DNA of 25,600 nt from Lineolata rhizophorae (Eukaryota; Ascomycota; Dothideomycetes; Lineolatales; Lineolataceae). The notes beneath the pieces are model-generated. The model ran no database searches and was not told the DNA's origin. It saw only the letters and a list, made by a program, of their open reading frames with translations. Positions 23,014 through 25,600 of the stretch are shown here, piece after piece (the first letter of the stretch is position 1; each line of letters opens with the position of its first letter). A program made the position numbers and the translations under genes. The stretch lies in assembly GCA_010093515.1 (NCBI GenBank), contig MU001699.1, positions 59,373-84,972 of the forward strand, in the 5' to 3' direction.

Positions 23014-24723
23014 TTAGAGGGTATGAAGCTCCCCGCTAGTCCTCACGTGTCCGGCACTCAGTCTTCCTTGTGCGCCAACGCTAGCCTCCCACGCGGCTCT
23101 AGTATCTCCTATAAGGTCCCACTGTGTCTCCCAAAGCCACTTGACAATGCCGCGACGTTTCGAGTCTTGATGTTGCGGGCTTACCGAGTATTCCAGTATT
23201 TGTTCTGTTGAGCGGGGGCCTTTTCCGAGAATCGCGAACATTATCATAGCCCTATCATCCAACTCGATCTCGATTACGCCAGTTTGTAGGTTGGGCATGT
23301 TCCCTACGGCCATAGCCACCGCCACTGCCTTTGCTAGTTTGTTGATGGCCTCTTCGTTGGCTACAAGGCGGAATTGCCAGTTTGGGTACTCACCGCGAGC
23401 AATTTTCTCCTTTGTTCTACCCTGTGTAGATACGTGTTTAGGGGGTGCTTCCTGGAAACTACTTCTTGTATCATCATCGCTGTCATCAAAGTAATCTATC
23501 CAATGGTATAGGTCCCGGTGTATGTTTGGATTCGGCAAGTGATGCGGGTTGTCGGCTGGGTCTGGATCGAACAACCAGGTGCCGTCCGGAGCGGTCGAAT
23601 TAAGAGTTATGTTAAGAATCCGCAGCGAAGGCCAAACTGAACCGGACCCTGTGGAATCTGCCAGTTGCCAGAAAAATGAGGCTAATAGCGTGCCGCTGAA
23701 CATGAGCCTTTTCACATTTGGCAGCTGGGAAAGGGCCCGCAGCCCGGTGCTCACCAGATGGTCGGCCGAATCGGAGCGAGTCGCGGTCGGGATTGGAAAG
23801 TGATGGCACCTGATCTTTGAACCACGGAACATGAGCACGATGGAGGTGAGCGATGAACGTAGAGTGGCAAACGTGGCCAGTGTGTGGAGTCCCCGGCCAA
23901 AATCTACAAATGCTTTTTGTGTTACCGAAATGTCTCCAAGCGTAACAAAAATTTCAAAGACAAATTACCAAGCAATATTCTTACCATAATGGATGCGTCT
24001 ACGGGTGGTCCACGATACTGTCGTCCAGTTGCAGTCTTCAAAGTCCATTTCTAGAGCCGTTAGGTTCGGAAAATGAGCTGCCACGGCTACGATTGACACT
24101 AGTTCGACGCGCCTTGAACTATTGGGGGCTGTTCTGAAAACGCTTACGAGTTGCGCCATTGGTAGATAGTCGATATGGTGCGACAAGTGTAGAAGAGATT
24201 TAAGTGGACGGATAGGGCTTCCTAAGTGCTTCCAGCACTCTTGATGGCTATCACAATCCCGGTCGACCCGTCGATCGTTCCACTTGCATCTCCAAAGAAG
24301 GTCGGAAGGCGACTGAAATGTGTACGTGATCTTAATTTTGGGACGAATGTCCCACGACGCTTTGTATTCTTCCTCCCACGAGTGGAGCATGTCGACAAGA
24401 CCGGCAAACGACTCTGTAAAAGCCTTGTTGTTTGCTTGCTGGTTATCCGATGTCTCCATTCTCTGCTCATCTTGACGCCGGTATAACGGGAGCATGACGA
24501 TGTAGAAAATGCTCCGCACGAAGCGACGCCGGTGCGGAAATTTCTGGAAGGCCTGGGCCCAGTATTCGATTCGGTTGCTCTGTAGAACAATGTTCTTAAA
24601 CGTAATCGTTTCTACGGCATACTGGAACTTGCGACTAACTGTAGCGTATTTGAGGTATTCTTCGGCTGGAATGTCGATGTTTTCGACTATGAGGCATATT
24701 GCCTCAAGCGGGAGCTTGTCCAT
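23014..24723 (-). CDS. F-box domain protein (2 exons, 542 aa)
   Basis: CDS is complement(join(23014..23903, 23985..24723)). The 81-bp intron (23984-23904) has a GTAAGA donor and a TTTGTAG acceptor. The phase 1 join gives Tyr-Asp-Phe-Gly and continues into the second frame ahead of its LMFRGS segment. Residues 1-47 read as a short F-box: MDKLPLEAICLIVENI, then a helix-rich segment ending near TFKNIVL. F-box proteins bind Skp1 in SCF ubiquitin ligases and recruit substrates through the remainder of the protein. Here the remainder has Leu-rich segments (for example HFPNLTALEMDF and LPNVKRLMF) suggestive of degenerate leucine-rich repeats, but no defined substrate domain. The start at 24723 puts the F-box at the N-terminus, as is usual. 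An in-frame ATG 24 codons upstream (24795) would add a Pro/Ser-rich leader. The substrate is unknown. Confidence 0.75.
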
Positions 24724-25109
24724 GATGGAGAGGGTTGCAGAGGGTGGCGAGGTGGGGTATGGTGGAATGCATGGAGAGGAAGGAAGAAAGTTCATGCGAC
24801 AGTGGAGCTGCTGCCTTGGTGAGGTACTGTCTAAGTTGGGCAGGCGGGGGGGCACAAAATGAGTTTGAACCAGGCAGCCGCATCCTCCAAAGATGCCTCC
24901 ATTATGCCGTTCTGACCCCGAGACATTTACGTTAATCTATAATCCCAGATTAGTTCTAGATACATCTGCAATTCCCGATTCTTTCACACATATTTACCCA
25001 CGTCTCATTGGCTCAGAAGTACGTTGAATTTAGAAGGTGATCCTAAGTGCATTAGTATCCAAGAGAATATAGATCTGTTGTGGTTGTCTGGTTAGTATTC
25101 TAATGTCTA
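24724..25109. other. Intergenic region between the F-box gene and the right-edge transposon
   Basis: Holds the presumed F-box promoter and AT-rich DNA up to the TA (25108-25109) next to the transposon end. No gene is supported; the frame entering from 24862 on the plus strand is the antisense shadow of the F-box gene. Confidence 0.5.
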
Positions 25110-25118
25110 ACGTACTTC

Positions 25119-25152
25119 ACAAGCGAACCGACCACCCAAGCGAGCCGACCAC
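25119..25152. repeat. Two tandem 17-nt units in the transposon end
   Basis: ACAAGCGAACCGACCAC and CCAAGCGAGCCGACCAC lie head to tail and differ at units' positions 1 and 9. Repeated motifs in the ends of pogo-type elements are plausible transposase-binding sites, but binding is inferred, not shown. Confidence 0.8.
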
Positions 25153-25189
25153 TTTTGCCAAGCCCCCACTAAAAATCATCTCAACTACT

Positions 25190-25600
25190 ATGAGTCTAGC
25201 TACCTACGCAGAATCGTCCTCTCACGAAGCTAGAATACAGCTTGCCCTCTCTGCTCTCCAGACTGGCCAAATCCAGAGCGAACGACGCGCCGCAGCTACA
25301 TACAGAGTCCACCGATCAACGCTAAAGGACCGACGCGACGGAGCGACTCAAAGGCGCGAAAAGACACCTAATTCAACAAAGCTCACTGCGAACGAAGAGC
25401 AGGCGATAATCGACCATATACTTGACCTAGACGCGCGAGGATTTGCCCCCCAGCTTGCTGCCGTTCGAGATATGGCTAATCAGCTGCTCACTAACCGGGG
25501 GGGAAACGTTGTGGGCAAGAACTGGCCAAACAACTTCGTTGCGCGCCGTCCTGAGCTGAAAACGCGGCTTAATCGCAAGTACGACTATCAGAGAGCAAAG
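25190..25600 (+). CDS. Pogo/Fot1-type transposase, N-terminal 137 residues (partial at window end)
   Basis: The frame opens at ATG 25190 and is uninterrupted for 137 codons to the last base. Residues about 13-50 resemble a pipsqueak-type helix-turn-helix (EARIQLALSALQTGQ, then TYRVHRSTLKDR). Residues about 63-137 match the CENP-B/Tc5-type DNA-binding domain of fungal pogo-like transposases. Features there are a LTANEEQAIIDHI helix, LDARGFAPQ, VRDMANQLL, VGKNWPNNFVARRPEL and the LNRKYDYQRAK end typical of Fot1-family proteins. In this family a DDE/DDD catalytic domain follows, but it lies beyond the window. The absence of stop codons argues against heavy mutational decay of this part. Whether the element is complete cannot be judged. 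Confidence 0.88.
   Translation, partial: MSLATYAESSSHEARIQLALSALQTGQIQSERRAAATYRVHRSTLKDRRDGATQRREKTPNSTKLTANEEQAIIDHILDLDARGFAPQLAAVRDMANQLLTNRGGNVVGKNWPNNFVARRPELKTRLNRKYDYQRAK

Larger units (their letters stand above)
25110..25600 (+). mobile_element. Pogo/Fot1-type DNA transposon, left part, running off the window
   Basis: The inferred left end is at 25110, directly after a TA. It reads ACGTACTTC (25110-25118), two 17-nt units that differ at two positions (25119-25135 and 25136-25152), then TTTTGCCA (25153-25160). A transposase frame begins 30 bp later. TA target preference and a single intact transposase gene are typical of the Tc1/mariner-pogo superfamily. The right end and total length lie outside the window. 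The exact left boundary is an inference from the TA and from symmetry with bases 1-54. Confidence 0.75.

Overview
The window looks like nuclear DNA of a filamentous ascomycete (Pezizomycotina). Its coding regions are broken by short introns of 50-97 bp with GTRNGT-type donors, CTRAY-like branch sites and YAG acceptors. It carries single-copy eukaryotic housekeeping genes (RRP5, a Dnf3-type P4-ATPase), a small secreted cysteine protein and pogo/Fot1-type transposon ends. The exact genus cannot be read from the sequence.

Layout, left to right. Bases 1-52 look like one terminal inverted repeat of a transposon whose body lies off the left edge. A long gene-poor stretch follows. A two-exon gene on the minus strand (2981-1742) encodes a 380-residue multi-pass membrane protein of unknown function. 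A 2.1 kb GC-rich upstream region leads to a four-exon plus-strand gene (5073-7028) for a CECR1/ADGF-type adenosine deaminase. It is followed by about 1.4 kb without genes; the part from about 7.45 to 8.4 kb is AT-rich and may be a degraded element. RRP5, the large S1/HAT ribosome-biogenesis factor, lies on the minus strand (13935-8427, three exons, 1800 aa). After 1.7 kb of noncoding DNA comes a two-exon small secreted protein with four cysteines (15653-16053), then a 1767-residue Dnf3-type phospholipid flippase (17217-22632, three exons). Convergent to it is a two-exon F-box protein (24723-23014). The right edge opens a pogo/Fot1-type transposon: a structured terminal repeat from 25110 and an uninterrupted transposase reading frame from 25190 that runs off the window.

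The genes do not form a pathway or cluster; this is ordinary fungal gene order. I reconstructed every exon join by hand from splice signals, reading frame and protein continuity. The most interesting observation is that the two window edges carry terminal repeats with the same architecture (9 nt, two tandem 17-nt units, then a GTTTCGCCA- or TTTTGCCA-type end, next to a TA) but different unit sequences. This suggests two related but distinct pogo-type elements flank the gene block. I did not find a novel multi-gene system.
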